A stretch of DNA of 16,121 bases from Zelonia costaricensis (Eukaryota; Euglenozoa; Kinetoplastea; Trypanosomatida; Trypanosomatidae). The translations under genes and the position numbers were made by a program. This document shows positions 1-7,906 of this stretch, one piece after another. The stretch is from positions 1 to 16,121 of the forward strand of contig JASAOO010002987.1 in the NCBI GenBank assembly GCA_030849075.1, read 5' to 3'. Each line of letters opens with the position of its first letter. The first letter of the stretch is position 1. The notes under the pieces are model-generated. The model was not told the origin of the DNA, did not search any database, and was given only the letters and a program-made list of their open reading frames with translations.

Positions 1-1
1 T

Positions 2-13
2 GGGGGGGGGGGG
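2..13. repeat. Poly-G tract (12 G)
   Basis: An uninterrupted run of 12 G lies at the extreme left edge. It is one of many G homopolymers on the plus strand of this window and may mark where an assembly read or contig struggled. Confidence 0.9.
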
Positions 14-310
14 ATGATCGCGTGGAAAAGGGCAAAGGAGCAACACGCAAGTTCAAGGGAAGAGTCAACGGGAACGGCACAAACCCAAAACGAAAACCTC
101 AAGACAGAATCCGAGCGAGGCAGGCACGGGTCTGGGTCTTGCTGCGACGGACGACGCGCTGGGCGATTGCGCAAGGCACGACAGGAGGCGAAAATAAAAG
201 GAGCGGAAGAAGAGTCCACTGAAACAAACCCGGGAAAGAAAGGTGGAAAAGCACAAATGCTGAAAAAGGACAACAGCAATGCAGTTGCGGTGGGAAAAGG
301 AAGAAGAGTG

Positions 311-334
311 TGGTGGTGGTGGTGGTGGTGGTGG
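311..334. repeat. (TGG)8 trinucleotide microsatellite
   Basis: Eight perfect TGG units are followed by a CGG variant. It lies in gene-free DNA and translates only to a Trp or Val run in chance frames. Confidence 0.9.
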
Positions 335-820
335 CGGTGAAGGGTGTATACGTGCAGTGGGAAAGATCCACTAACTTCAGGGCTTGGAAGATGGAAAGGG
401 GTGGGGGAGCGGTGAGTGAGTGGGGGGAGAAGGGAGGAGGAGGAGCGGGTGGCGATGCGCGAGGAGGAGGAATAGGAGTAGGAGACAGCTGACAAAAAAA
501 AGGGCAGAAAGAGGAGAGAGAAAGAGAGGTGAAAAAGTGTCACAGAAGTCTGGAACAACTCCAAAACAGCAACTTCTAAAGAGATGCACACGCTGACGCA
601 CCACAGCAGGCCTAAACAAGAAAAAAACAAGGTAGTAGTAACGGAAAACCTCAACGTATGTGGCAGAGGGGAGCGGTGGTGGAGGAGAGAGAGGGGTGTG
701 GCAGTAGCCGCTGAATCTGAATTGTGGCCGAGGGAGGGAGGGGGGGGTCGGGCAGAGAGCGATGGAGAGAAGAAGAAACAAAACAAGGGTAGTTGCACGC
801 GTCTCGAGTTGATGGAAGTA

Positions 821-853
821 GTTTGTTTTCCCTTTTGTTTTTTTCTTTGGTTG
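821..853 (+). other. T-rich pyrimidine tract on the plus strand
   Basis: This short run is dominated by T with some C and G on the plus strand, in DNA that is otherwise purine-rich on that strand. It is the first of several local polarity reversals in the left flank. It resembles the pyrimidine tracts that direct trans-splicing, but on the opposite strand to the two genes. No gene follows it on the plus strand, so no function is assigned. Confidence 0.4.
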
Positions 854-1158
854 ACAAGAAACGGCGGCCTGAATCACGTACACACGCAAACCAACAACGC
901 TGGGGGGAGGCGGGGGCTTGTGACCCTATACAAAAACAAGGAAAACGGAAATCCGCAGACACACAGAGAGAAGAAAAGAGCTCTCCGATTCGCGTAATGG
1001 GAATGCCGAAGAAGGTGCGGACAGGCGGCCTTTGCTGGAGCGTGAGGAGAGGAGACGGGGGCTACACACAGGTGGAAAAGGAACAAAAGAAGGGGTGAGG
1101 TTGGGGGTGGGTGGGAGAAGGCAGGGAGCAGTCACGGCTTTGAGGTCTGTCGTGAATC

Positions 1159-1180
1159 GTGTGTGTGTGTGGGGGGGGGG
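1159..1180. repeat. (GT)6 followed by poly-G (10 G)
   Basis: A short GT dinucleotide repeat at 1159-1170 runs directly into ten G. It is a composite low-complexity tract in gene-free DNA. Confidence 0.85.
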
Positions 1181-1467
1181 TGCCACGGGCTCTGATGACG
1201 CACAATGTGTTGGAAAGGGAAGAGAAGAGAAGAACGGAAAGACGGAAAGCGCGGGTGAGAGAAGGGCAGCAAAACGGAAATCAGAAGAATTAAATCTGCA
1301 GAGACGAGACAAGCACACACTCACCCCAAAAGAACGGGAAATTTTTTTCTTGTCGTCAAGCACGCGTAGAGGAGACGAGACAGCGCAAGGCTCAGAAGAA
1401 GCAAAGATCAAACACAAAAAGCTCAGGCGCGATGGTCGAGGACAGCGGAAGGTCACCCCGTGGATGC

Positions 1468-1630
1468 CAGTGTGTGTCGACACTCGTTGTTTCGCAGTAT
1501 TTGTTTGACGGCTTTTGTTGTGTGTTTTCAGGGACTTCTCGTGTGCTTATGCGGGTGACCAGTTAGTTGTTACGTCGAGTTAGGATTGGTTCACTTAACA
1601 CCTGTCTGTGTACTTAGTGGCGTGCCGTTT
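1468..1630 (+). other. T-rich, low-purine island in the left flank
   Basis: For about 160 bases the plus strand changes from purine-rich to T/G-rich. It contains two plus-strand splice-acceptor-like ends: a T-rich stretch ending in CGCAG near 1496, and a T run ending in TTTTCAG at about 1526-1531. It breaks the uniform strand bias of the flank. It could be a conserved element of the 3'UTR read on the minus strand, or a remnant of something else. No open frame of interest sits in it. Confidence 0.4.
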
Positions 1631-2061
1631 AATGGAGGGCGAGAGGGGGGGAGGAGGGAGGGGCTGGAATGCACGCAGGTGAGGCAAGAGAGGAGAGAGA
1701 CAGGTGGGGCAGTGGAGGGGGGCGGGGGTGGGGGAGCAAGCAAGCAAGCAGGGTCGGAGGATCTGGGTGGGTGGGAAAGGGGGGGGGGCGATGAAGCAAA
1801 AATCACCAGCAGCCACCACCAAAAAGAAAAAAAACAGAGGTAGAGGCAAAAGAAGAAAGAGGAAAGGAGATGAACGGAGATGGAAAGCAGGAACACGCTT
1901 GCGGCGTCACAGTTAGGTGTTGGAGCGACACAAAACGATGAGGAAAAAGCAAGAGACGCAGTCAGCTACCAACGCGACGGAGGAGCGGAGGGAAAAGGTG
2001 CGGACGGCTGCGCTGTAGTTGAAGGGAAGAGGGAGAGGTTGGGGGGGGGTACAGTGGTCGG

Positions 2062-2232
2062 TTGTATGTTCTTTTTCTTACTGTCCGTGATTTTTTCTTC
2101 TCGTTTCACCTGTTCCTGCAGTCAGGGTTTCGAGTTGGTCTTCCTTTTGGAAGGGGGGCAGCGACCTTCGCTTCCACTTTCTTGCAGGACCTTTCGTCTT
2201 CTCTTCCTTTGTTTGGTCTTTGTAGGCGACCA
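2062..2232 (+). other. Plus-strand polypyrimidine tracts with AG ends (polarity-reversed island)
   Basis: Here the plus strand is rich in T and C for about 170 bases and contains three successive pyrimidine tracts ending in AG, at about 2121 (CCTGCAG), 2187 (CTTGCAG) and 2225 (TTTGTAG). This is the pattern expected of a trans-splice acceptor region for plus-strand RNA, opposite to both genes. No credible plus-strand gene follows, because the short frames downstream run into poly-G and TGG repeats. It may be chance, an antisense or non-coding transcript, or a 3'UTR element that is purine-rich in the sense RNA. Confidence 0.35.
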
Positions 2233-2330
2233 AAGATAGGCGGTTCGTCACTGATGTTTCTCTGCGAGCGGCAGAGGAATGGAACGGGGGGCGAGTGCGA
2301 GAGAAGGGAAAGCACGATGATGTGTGTGGA

Positions 2331-2342
2331 GGGGGGGGGGGG
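2331..2342. repeat. Poly-G tract (12 G)
   Basis: Twelve consecutive G follow a short TG repeat. The tract belongs to the dense cluster of G-runs between 2330 and 2740. Confidence 0.9.
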
Positions 2343-2443
2343 ATGACGGAGCAGGTGGTGCAGGGGGCGGGCAACGGGCGGCGGAGTGGAACGTTATGAC
2401 GACCGGAGTGGGAAGTGGGAAGGCAGAAAGGGTGGGGCGGGTG

Positions 2444-2474
2444 GGTGGTGGTGGTGGTGGGGGGGGGGGGGGGN
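2444..2474. repeat. (GGT)n / poly-G tract ending in an undetermined base
   Basis: Five GGT units run into fifteen G, and the next base (2474) is an N, the only ambiguous base in the window. The true tract length is therefore uncertain, and the N may hide a gap or an unresolved homopolymer. Confidence 0.9.
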
Positions 2475-2519
2475 GTACGTGTGTAAGCGAGCACGCCACG
2501 GGGACCGGGGTCGAGAAGT

Positions 2520-2530
2520 GGGGGGGGGGG
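2520..2530. repeat. Poly-G tract (11 G)
   Basis: Eleven consecutive G lie 46 bases right of the ambiguous base. This G-run could pair with its neighbours in a G-quadruplex on the plus (template) strand. Confidence 0.85.
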
Positions 2531-2860
2531 TGAGGAGGACGAGAATGACGCAGGAAGTTGCATGAGTGTCGACTCGAAGGCGGGAGATGAATTGCGGAGG
2601 CACGCACGCGCCGGCGAGTTCGATTTTTGAACACGACCGGCGCGTCTCACGGACAACTTCAGAAGAACCGCAGCACGTACAAACACCGCATCGCTCAACA
2701 CGTCTCGTTGTGAGGAGTGATGGGTCGGGGGGGGGGGTTCATGGGTGTGCCCTCTCCATGGACCACTACCGCACCTTCCCGTGCGCCACTGCGTCCATGC
2801 AGTCGACGTCTAGTGTCACGTGTTCTGCCCGCATTCTCGGGAGTCAGAGGCGGGTGTGAG
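2531..2860. other. Balanced-composition island between repeats
   Basis: Unlike its surroundings, this stretch of about 330 bases (interrupted by an 11-G run at 2727-2737) has near-even base use and no strong purine bias. Short frames occur on both strands but none shows a recognisable protein or codon bias. It is a candidate for a degenerate retroposon of the SIDER type or a conserved UTR element. I cannot confirm a SIDER signature by eye. Confidence 0.3.
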
Positions 2861-2863
2861 TGC

Positions 2864-2881
2864 GTGTGTGTGTGTGTGTGT
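2864..2881. repeat. (GT)9 microsatellite
   Basis: Nine GT units are followed directly by TTCAGG. This gives another plus-strand acceptor-like end, most likely by chance. Confidence 0.85.
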
Positions 2882-3145
2882 TTCAGGCCAAGTCCTGCAA
2901 CGGACAAAACCGACCGAAGCAATACAAAAAAGTGAAGCAAGTGTTGCAGATAGTTGAACGCACGAAATGGCAGAGAAAAAAGACGGGGTGTTGGAAGAGA
3001 GCGAAGACGAAAATAGGCGGAGGAGCGCGCCGGGGTGAGCATCTCGCGATCAACGGCGCAGTTGAGCAGACCTCCGTAAACGAAAAAACAACAAAAACCA
3101 TTGCAAAACGAAAAGGAAGCCAACGCCTTTCGTATGTACTGCGCA

Positions 3146-3299
3146 GACACACACACACAAACACACACACACACACTGACGCCCAAACACACCTTCATGC
3201 TTGGCTAGAATCGCTAGTGCGTGTAGTGAGTCGGCGCAACAGAACTGAGGCGGGCAGCGCGAGAGCACGGGGGTAAAAGAACGTACCAACCCACACGGT

Positions 3300-3325
<26 letters not shown>
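3146..3325. repeat. Pair of (CA)n microsatellites
   Basis: CA-rich arrays lie at 3146-3176 (interrupted by one AAA) and 3300-3325 (thirteen near-perfect CA units), separated by unremarkable DNA. On the minus strand these are TG repeats of the presumed 3'UTR. Confidence 0.9.
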
Positions 3326-3330
<5 letters not shown>

Positions 3331-3710
3331 ATACGCATACACAAGCGCACACAACAATTAGCTCGGCGGTGAAAACAACCGAGAAGGGAGGACGAAAAAC
3401 CTACTGCTCCAGTGAAAGAGAGAGGCAGACGGCGAGAGGACGCCGACGGGGTGGGATGCTGTAAAAGAAAGTGCCGCCAGGAGTTTTTCTTTTCCATTGT
3501 TGTTGTCGCAGGTGAACCAGACCGGCAATGGGCCGCGTCCCATCACGCACCCACGTGAGATGCGAGGCCAACGGCAAACACTGAACACGCAGAGCCAAGC
3601 GAGGGAGAGAGAGAGACAGTGACGAGAAGAGAGACAGAGACCAAGAAGAGCGTGGCCTGGAACGGACACTGTCTAGCATTTGCAGGGTCGAGGCCACACA
3701 CTCCCGCGTA

Positions 3711-3744
3711 GACACACACAGACACAGACACACACACACAAACA
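3711..3744. repeat. Imperfect (CA)n/(GACACA)n microsatellite
   Basis: CA units are interrupted by G, giving a partly hexameric GACACA pattern that passes into a pure CA run. Confidence 0.85.
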
Positions 3745-4003
3745 CGGCTCCTGCAACGTATAATTATGGCCGGCACAAAGTGCAGTCCGAAACGGCAGAG
3801 CGGTAAAAGAGTGAGAGAGGAAGAGAGCCCGGGAAACAAACAAACAAAAAAAAGGGGGCGCGGGGCAGAGGCACACAAAAAAGAGCAGCACAAAATCCCT
3901 ACACAACGCCGTGGCACTGCGTTTGCCCGTACATCGCAACCGCTCGCACAATGGCAGCTTCGTTTAATCTCGGCGGAGTAACCCTCTCTTATGCTATACT
4001 GAA

Positions 4004-4022
4004 ACACACACACACACACACA
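4004..4022. repeat. (CA)9 microsatellite just after the downstream gene
   Basis: This CA run ends about 50 bases from the stop codon at 4075-4077. In the mRNA it would be a TG-repeat in the proximal 3'UTR. Confidence 0.85.
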
Positions 4023-4074
4023 TAGGCCGCCACAGAGACGTGATAGCCGGGGGGAGGGGGCCGTTCGGTTGCTG

Positions 4075-6867
4075 TCAGAAGAGGAACTCCTCCGTGTGCA
4101 CCACGACCCCAAGCCTTGCCGCAACTTTCGCCGTCTCCTCGACGAGGCTCATCGGGCCACACACCAGCACCAGCTTCCGGCGCACATCCCCACTGACAGT
4201 CCCCGTCATCGGATCTGTCAGCGCCAGCTCCACTTCCCGCTTCACATCAGGGCGTCCTTCACGCACAGACACGTGCCCGCCGAGGTTCACCAAAGAGCTC
4301 GTATGCATCCTACTGTTTACTCGCGTTTCGTGCGACTCCCTCGCTTCCTCGCTGCGGGACAGCTCCGAAGACTCCGCGCACACCGCGGCACACCTTGCGT
4401 ACTCCACGGTTCGCGTGACGAAAATGTTGCAGAAGAAGGCGTCCGGAACGTCGACTAGGCCGGATGCGTGCGACAGCGCGGTGTTCACTTCGACCCTCGA
4501 CATCGTGCGGTCTCCACTGGTAGCCCCTTCAACCGACCCCTGAAAAACGAGGTCTCGGTACGGCGCCGGCAGCAGCAGCATGTCCGCCACCGCACCCACC
4601 AGCGACGCGGACCGCGTGCTCCACACCAGCCGCACGCGCGGCACCCCGGCCGCGCCGCGCACGTGCTCGCGCAGCAGCGACCCGTACACAGACACGCACG
4701 GCGCCGCGCCGATGCCGCCCGCCACCAGCACGACGTCCTCGTAGCGGCGGTAGTCCACCGGCGTCCCGCATGGCCCCTCCACCGCCACGCTGAACGTCTG
4801 CCCGGTGCGCGCCAGGTCGTACAGGCGGCCCGTCCACGTCTTGGGCCCCATCGACTTGATGTGCACGTGGAACACCGTCGTGCGGGCACACGCCGCCTCC
4901 TCGTCGATCACGCTGGTCAGCGTGAAGGGGTGCCACTGCAGCGCCGACAGCTCCGGCACGCACACCAGCACGTACTGGCCGGGGTGCACGCGCCGCATGT
5001 CCCAGCGGCCCGGCACCGTGAAGGCGAGCTCCGTCGTGTCCTCGCTGATCACGCGCGCGTGCACCGCCTTCACCACAGCAGACCGTTGCCAGATTCGGAT
5101 GAGGTGGTCTGCAAGGAACACCGTCATGCCCGGTAGCAGGTACATCCACCCGGCCGCCGCGTGGAAAACCATCACTGGCAGTGTCATGTAAGTCGCCGCG
5201 AGGTGCGTGTAGTAGAAGAGCTCGTAGTAGCGGCGCCGCATGAAGTTGAGGCCGAAGATGCCCATCGCAATCAACATGAACCACGTCGTCCACGTCGCTG
5301 CGAGAGTTGTAAAGTCATTCACAACACCCGACTGCCCCACCGTGATGGGCAAGAAGTTGAGGTTGTGCCACAGCAGCCCCTGCTCATGAAAGGACACGTA
5401 GAAGGCGACGATGTGGGCGACGGTGGCCGCGAGCATGGCGTAGCCGACGGCGCGGTGGAACCACAGCAGGCCGTCGCGCGACACACCCAGCACGCTCACC
5501 ACAACCGACTGCCGACCCACCGGCAGCAGCAGCAGCGACAGGAAGAGGATGGCAAGCTGACCCAGACCGCGGCCCCACCGCTCGGATGCGTGCAGCTGCG
5601 CGCTTTCCTTCGCCGTGATGCTCCACGCATTCTTGTAGTTGTGGTCGTGCAGCCAGTAGATGAAGAAGCAAAGGGCAAGCAGCGCCGTGGCGGCCACGAA
5701 TGCCGCCTCGCCGTACGTGAAGCACGCGCACTGCGGGATGCGGCGCTGCATCCAGTAGCGGCCCGTCTGCGTCTGCCGCAGCACAAACACAATCAGCGCC
5801 GTGGCCAGCAGGTACACGTAGAAGAACACGTTGCCGGGGAACAGCTTCAGCACAAGCGACTCGGAGACGTGGATCTGCCCCGTGCGGAAGTACGCGTCGG
5901 GCATCTCGGCCACTACCTCGGTCATCGTAGAGATGTCGGCACGGATGCTGAGGTTGGCGTAGCGGGAAATGGTTGCCGGGTGGAAGCGGCGCGGGTCGTT
6001 GGGGAGCCAGAAGGTGAGGACGGCGCAGGCGACGATGCCGGCGCAGACGCCGATGATGCGGGACAGCTGCTGCTTCCACGGGGTGGCGTGGTAGGGCTGC
6101 ATGCTCATCGGCTTGGCCATGGGGTTGGCTGGGCTGGCGGCTGCCGAAGGCGATGAGGACGTTGGTGTCAACGTACACGCGGGCTTGCAGCGATCGATCG
6201 GTACCATCGCGCCGACCTCCTCCATCTCGTTGACCAGTGTGCTGTCTCGCGGGGGTGGGAGGGGTGTGACACCGACTGCCTCGCGGACGGCCTTGGTCGC
6301 CCTCTGCAGCTGCCACAGCGTCCAGGCGCGGTACCACATGACGCCCGCAAGCGGGACGAGGGTGCTGAAGAGCATGAAGGAGATGAGGAAGTTGAAGCTG
6401 GCGCCACGCGTTTTGGCGAAGGACGGGTAGTTGGGTACGCCAAGGCAAAAGATGACGCCGCACCGCACCGTCTCACTTGCCCAGACAATGAGCAGCACCG
6501 TCGCCACCACAACGAAGAAGAGCCCGAGCAGCAGCTGCAGACCCACAGCCATGTGCAGCAGCCGCGCGGCGTCGGCGTGGCTGTGGTACGGCAGGTAGGC
6601 GTACCGCACAAACAGCTGCGAGCTCTCATACAAGAAGACCACGCTAAGAGTCGCACACGAGGCGAGCATGATGATGCCCGCGACGCCGCTGCCGGTGTAG
6701 CCGAACGTGCGGCCGAGGCTGGGCTGCGTGTCTGTGTTAAGCGGTGTCTGCTCCCACATGTACAGGCCGCAGGAGGCAAGCACGAAGCAGAGCAGTCCGG
6801 CACCGAGAAGGTAGCGCAGCTGCATGAGCAGCGGCATCAGCCGCATTTCAACTACCTTGGGTCGCAT
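4075..6867 (-). CDS. Ferric reductase/NADPH oxidase-family transmembrane protein (LFR1-like), downstream paralogue
   Basis: The 930-residue protein should be a plasma- or endomembrane flavocytochrome that moves electrons from cytosolic NADPH via FAD and two haems to an acceptor outside (Fe3+, possibly O2). By hydropathy I count about 12 spans, the last six (about 386-590) being the ferric-reductase core. Bis-haem pairs H471/H485 and H555/H569 are both H-X13-H. The FAD motif HPFTLTS is at 646-652, the NADPH motif GGIGAAP at 717-723, CGP at 903-905, and the last residue is F930. The loop after the fifth span carries a sequon at N305. A Ser/Pro-rich cytosolic loop lies at about 181-268. The NADPH lobe has an insertion at about 780-890. 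Start: the ATG at 6867 is the first ATG after the predicted splice acceptors and aligns with the start of the paralogue; the frame stays open upstream but without an ATG. GGIGAAP departs from the usual GGIGVTP. The family is clear. Substrate and equivalence to characterised LFR1 are inferred. Confidence 0.95.
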   Translation of the reverse strand: MRPKVVEMRLMPLLMQLRYLLGAGLLCFVLASCGLYMWEQTPLNTDTQPSLGRTFGYTGSGVAGIIMLASCATLSVVFLYESSQLFVRYAYLPYHSHADAARLLHMAVGLQLLLGLFFVVVATVLLIVWASETVRCGVIFCLGVPNYPSFAKTRGASFNFLISFMLFSTLVPLAGVMWYRAWTLWQLQRATKAVREAVGVTPLPPPRDSTLVNEMEEVGAMVPIDRCKPACTLTPTSSSPSAAASPANPMAKPMSMQPYHATPWKQQLSRIIGVCAGIVACAVLTFWLPNDPRRFHPATISRYANLSIRADISTMTEVVAEMPDAYFRTGQIHVSESLVLKLFPGNVFFYVYLLATALIVFVLRQTQTGRYWMQRRIPQCACFTYGEAAFVAATALLALCFFIYWLHDHNYKNAWSITAKESAQLHASERWGRGLGQLAILFLSLLLLPVGRQSVVVSVLGVSRDGLLWFHRAVGYAMLAATVAHIVAFYVSFHEQGLLWHNLNFLPITVGQSGVVNDFTTLAATWTTWFMLIAMGIFGLNFMRRRYYELFYYTHLAATYMTLPVMVFHAAAGWMYLLPGMTVFLADHLIRIWQRSAVVKAVHARVISEDTTELAFTVPGRWDMRRVHPGQYVLVCVPELSALQWHPFTLTSVIDEEAACARTTVFHVHIKSMGPKTWTGRLYDLARTGQTFSVAVEGPCGTPVDYRRYEDVVLVAGGIGAAPCVSVYGSLLREHVRGAAGVPRVRLVWSTRSASLVGAVADMLLLPAPYRDLVFQGSVEGATSGDRTMSRVEVNTALSHASGLVDVPDAFFCNIFVTRTVEYARCAAVCAESSELSRSEEARESHETRVNSRMHTSSLVNLGGHVSVREGRPDVKREVELALTDPMTGTVSGDVRRKLVLVCGPMSLVEETAKVAARLGVVVHTEEFLF

Positions 6868-6994
6868 CGTCAGGGTAGCGATGAGAGCACGTCGGCAACG
6901 GCCCACGGGGCGCCTCGCAGTATCCGGGTGCTCCGTAAATAACGGAATCAGCACGGCGTGGGCCCAGCCTTGTCACCACAACGCCAGCCCAGAG

Positions 6995-7047
6995 CTCCCC
7001 GCAAAAAAAAAAAAAAGAAGAGGGCCTGAAGATAAAGAAAAAGGGGG
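6995..7047 (-). promoter_or_regulatory. Polypyrimidine tract and trans-splice acceptor for the downstream gene
   Basis: Read on the minus strand, a C/T-rich run (7028-7047) ends in CAG at about 7026. A second tract (7003-7024), containing fourteen T, is followed by the first AG at 6995-6996. These are the two best spliced-leader acceptor candidates. The nearer one gives a 5'UTR of about 127 nt with no ATG before the one at 6867, which fixes the start codon. Pyrimidine tract plus first AG is the established trypanosomatid signal. The exact site is inferred. Confidence 0.6.
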
Positions 7048-7190
7048 TGACAAAGGTGGGCCAGTCACAGGCGAGCGTCGACGTGGAACGGGAAAAGAAA
7101 AAAAGAGGGGCAAAAAACATCAAACAGCAAACGCGGCGATGCGGCGGAGGTCTTGGCGGCGGTTGGGGGAGGCGAAACGATCGGCGCCAC

Positions 7191-7208
7191 AAAAAAAAAA
7201 AAAAAAAA
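7191..7208. repeat. Poly-A tract (18 A; poly-T in the transcript)
   Basis: Eighteen consecutive A on the plus strand form an 18-T run in minus-strand RNA, about 200 bases upstream of the predicted acceptor. It may be a secondary pyrimidine tract helping to couple polyadenylation of the upstream mRNA to splicing of the downstream one. Confidence 0.8.
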
Positions 7209-7888
7209 CAGAATAAAAAAATAAAGTTGAGAGCGCGCGGAGGAGGCGGGGGAGGCGTGAGAAAAGAGAAAAAAAAAGAATCGGCGCGGCTGTTAGCTTC
7301 TGCACCGTCGGCGGCGTGTGTGTTTGCGTGTGTGTGATGGGGGTGTCGAGTCAATTTACGGCGGCGTTGGTGGGGGTAGTGGAAGCCGTGGCGTGCGACA
7401 GCGGTGATGCTGCGGGAACCAGGGGAGGGTTAGGGTGGGGGGCACTCACAACTACAGTGGAGTAGAACAAGAAAACAAACAACAAGAAGCAACAGCGACG
7501 CTGTAACAACAACAACACGAAAAAGGTCGCAGGGGGTCGGGGGAGGGAAAAGGGATGGTGGAAGTTGGTGATGTCGGGAGCAGATCTCCAATGGAAGGTC
7601 ACAAGACAGTTGCGCACACACAGACACGCCCCAACACACGTGAAGAAGCCGACAAAAGGACCCGTATCCGAGACCCTGCGACGTAAGGTGCGAAAAGGCA
7701 AGGGAGAACAACACACAGTTGGCGTACACCACGATGGGAAGAGTGAGGGGGGATCGTCGAGAAGAAGAGAAAGTGCTGTCGAGGAGGGGGGAGCAGGTTG
7801 CGAAGCTGTGGGGAGAACAGCAAAGAAAAAAAAATGTGGCAAAGGCCGAGGAGAAGGGTAGCCGGAAAGAGACACACAAACACAAATA

Positions 7889-7906
7889 CACACACACACA
7901 CACACA
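7889..7906. repeat. (CA)9 microsatellite
   Basis: A perfect CA run lies in the intergenic spacer, preceded by shorter ACACAAA units. Confidence 0.85.

Larger units (their letters stand above)
1..4074. other. Gene-free 3' flank of the downstream ferric reductase gene
   Basis: No convincing gene is seen in this 4.1 kb stretch. Open frames on both strands translate to low-complexity Arg/Gly/Lys-rich (plus) or Ser/Pro/Leu/Phe-rich (minus) peptides that run through microsatellites, have no recognisable domain, and are what biased purine/pyrimidine DNA produces by chance. The plus strand is strongly purine-rich, so a right-to-left transcript would be pyrimidine-rich here, as is usual for trypanosomatid intergenic DNA. 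The stretch should contain the 3'UTR and poly(A) site of the gene ending at 4075, and perhaps the processing signals of a gene beyond the left edge. Poly(A) sites in these organisms have no sequence signal that I can place. Repeats and composition islands inside it are listed separately. Confidence 0.75.

Noticed and set aside
377..889. Minus-strand 170-codon hydrophobic open frame
   Set aside because: The Phe/Leu/Pro/Ser runs come from polypyrimidine sequence and no membrane-protein motif or family is recognisable.
2610..2640. GAGTTCGATT, reminiscent of a tRNA T-loop
   Set aside because: No flanking T-stem, acceptor or anticodon arms can be drawn, and other T-loop-like words on either strand also fail.
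3146..3325. Pair of CA arrays separated by about 120 bases, considered as a direct-repeat/CRISPR-like or mobile-element boundary
   Set aside because: They are simple dinucleotide repeats with no spacer regularity, no terminal inverted repeats and no target-site duplication visible.
4040..6463. Long open frames on the plus strand and in other minus frames across the downstream reductase gene, including one of 359 codons
   Set aside because: They are shadows of the GC-rich 930-codon gene, rich in Arg/His/Ala/Pro, with no motif, while the true frame carries all family motifs.
7427..7435. GGGTTAGGG, a telomere-like match
   Set aside because: It is a single unit with no array. One match is expected by chance in G-rich DNA.
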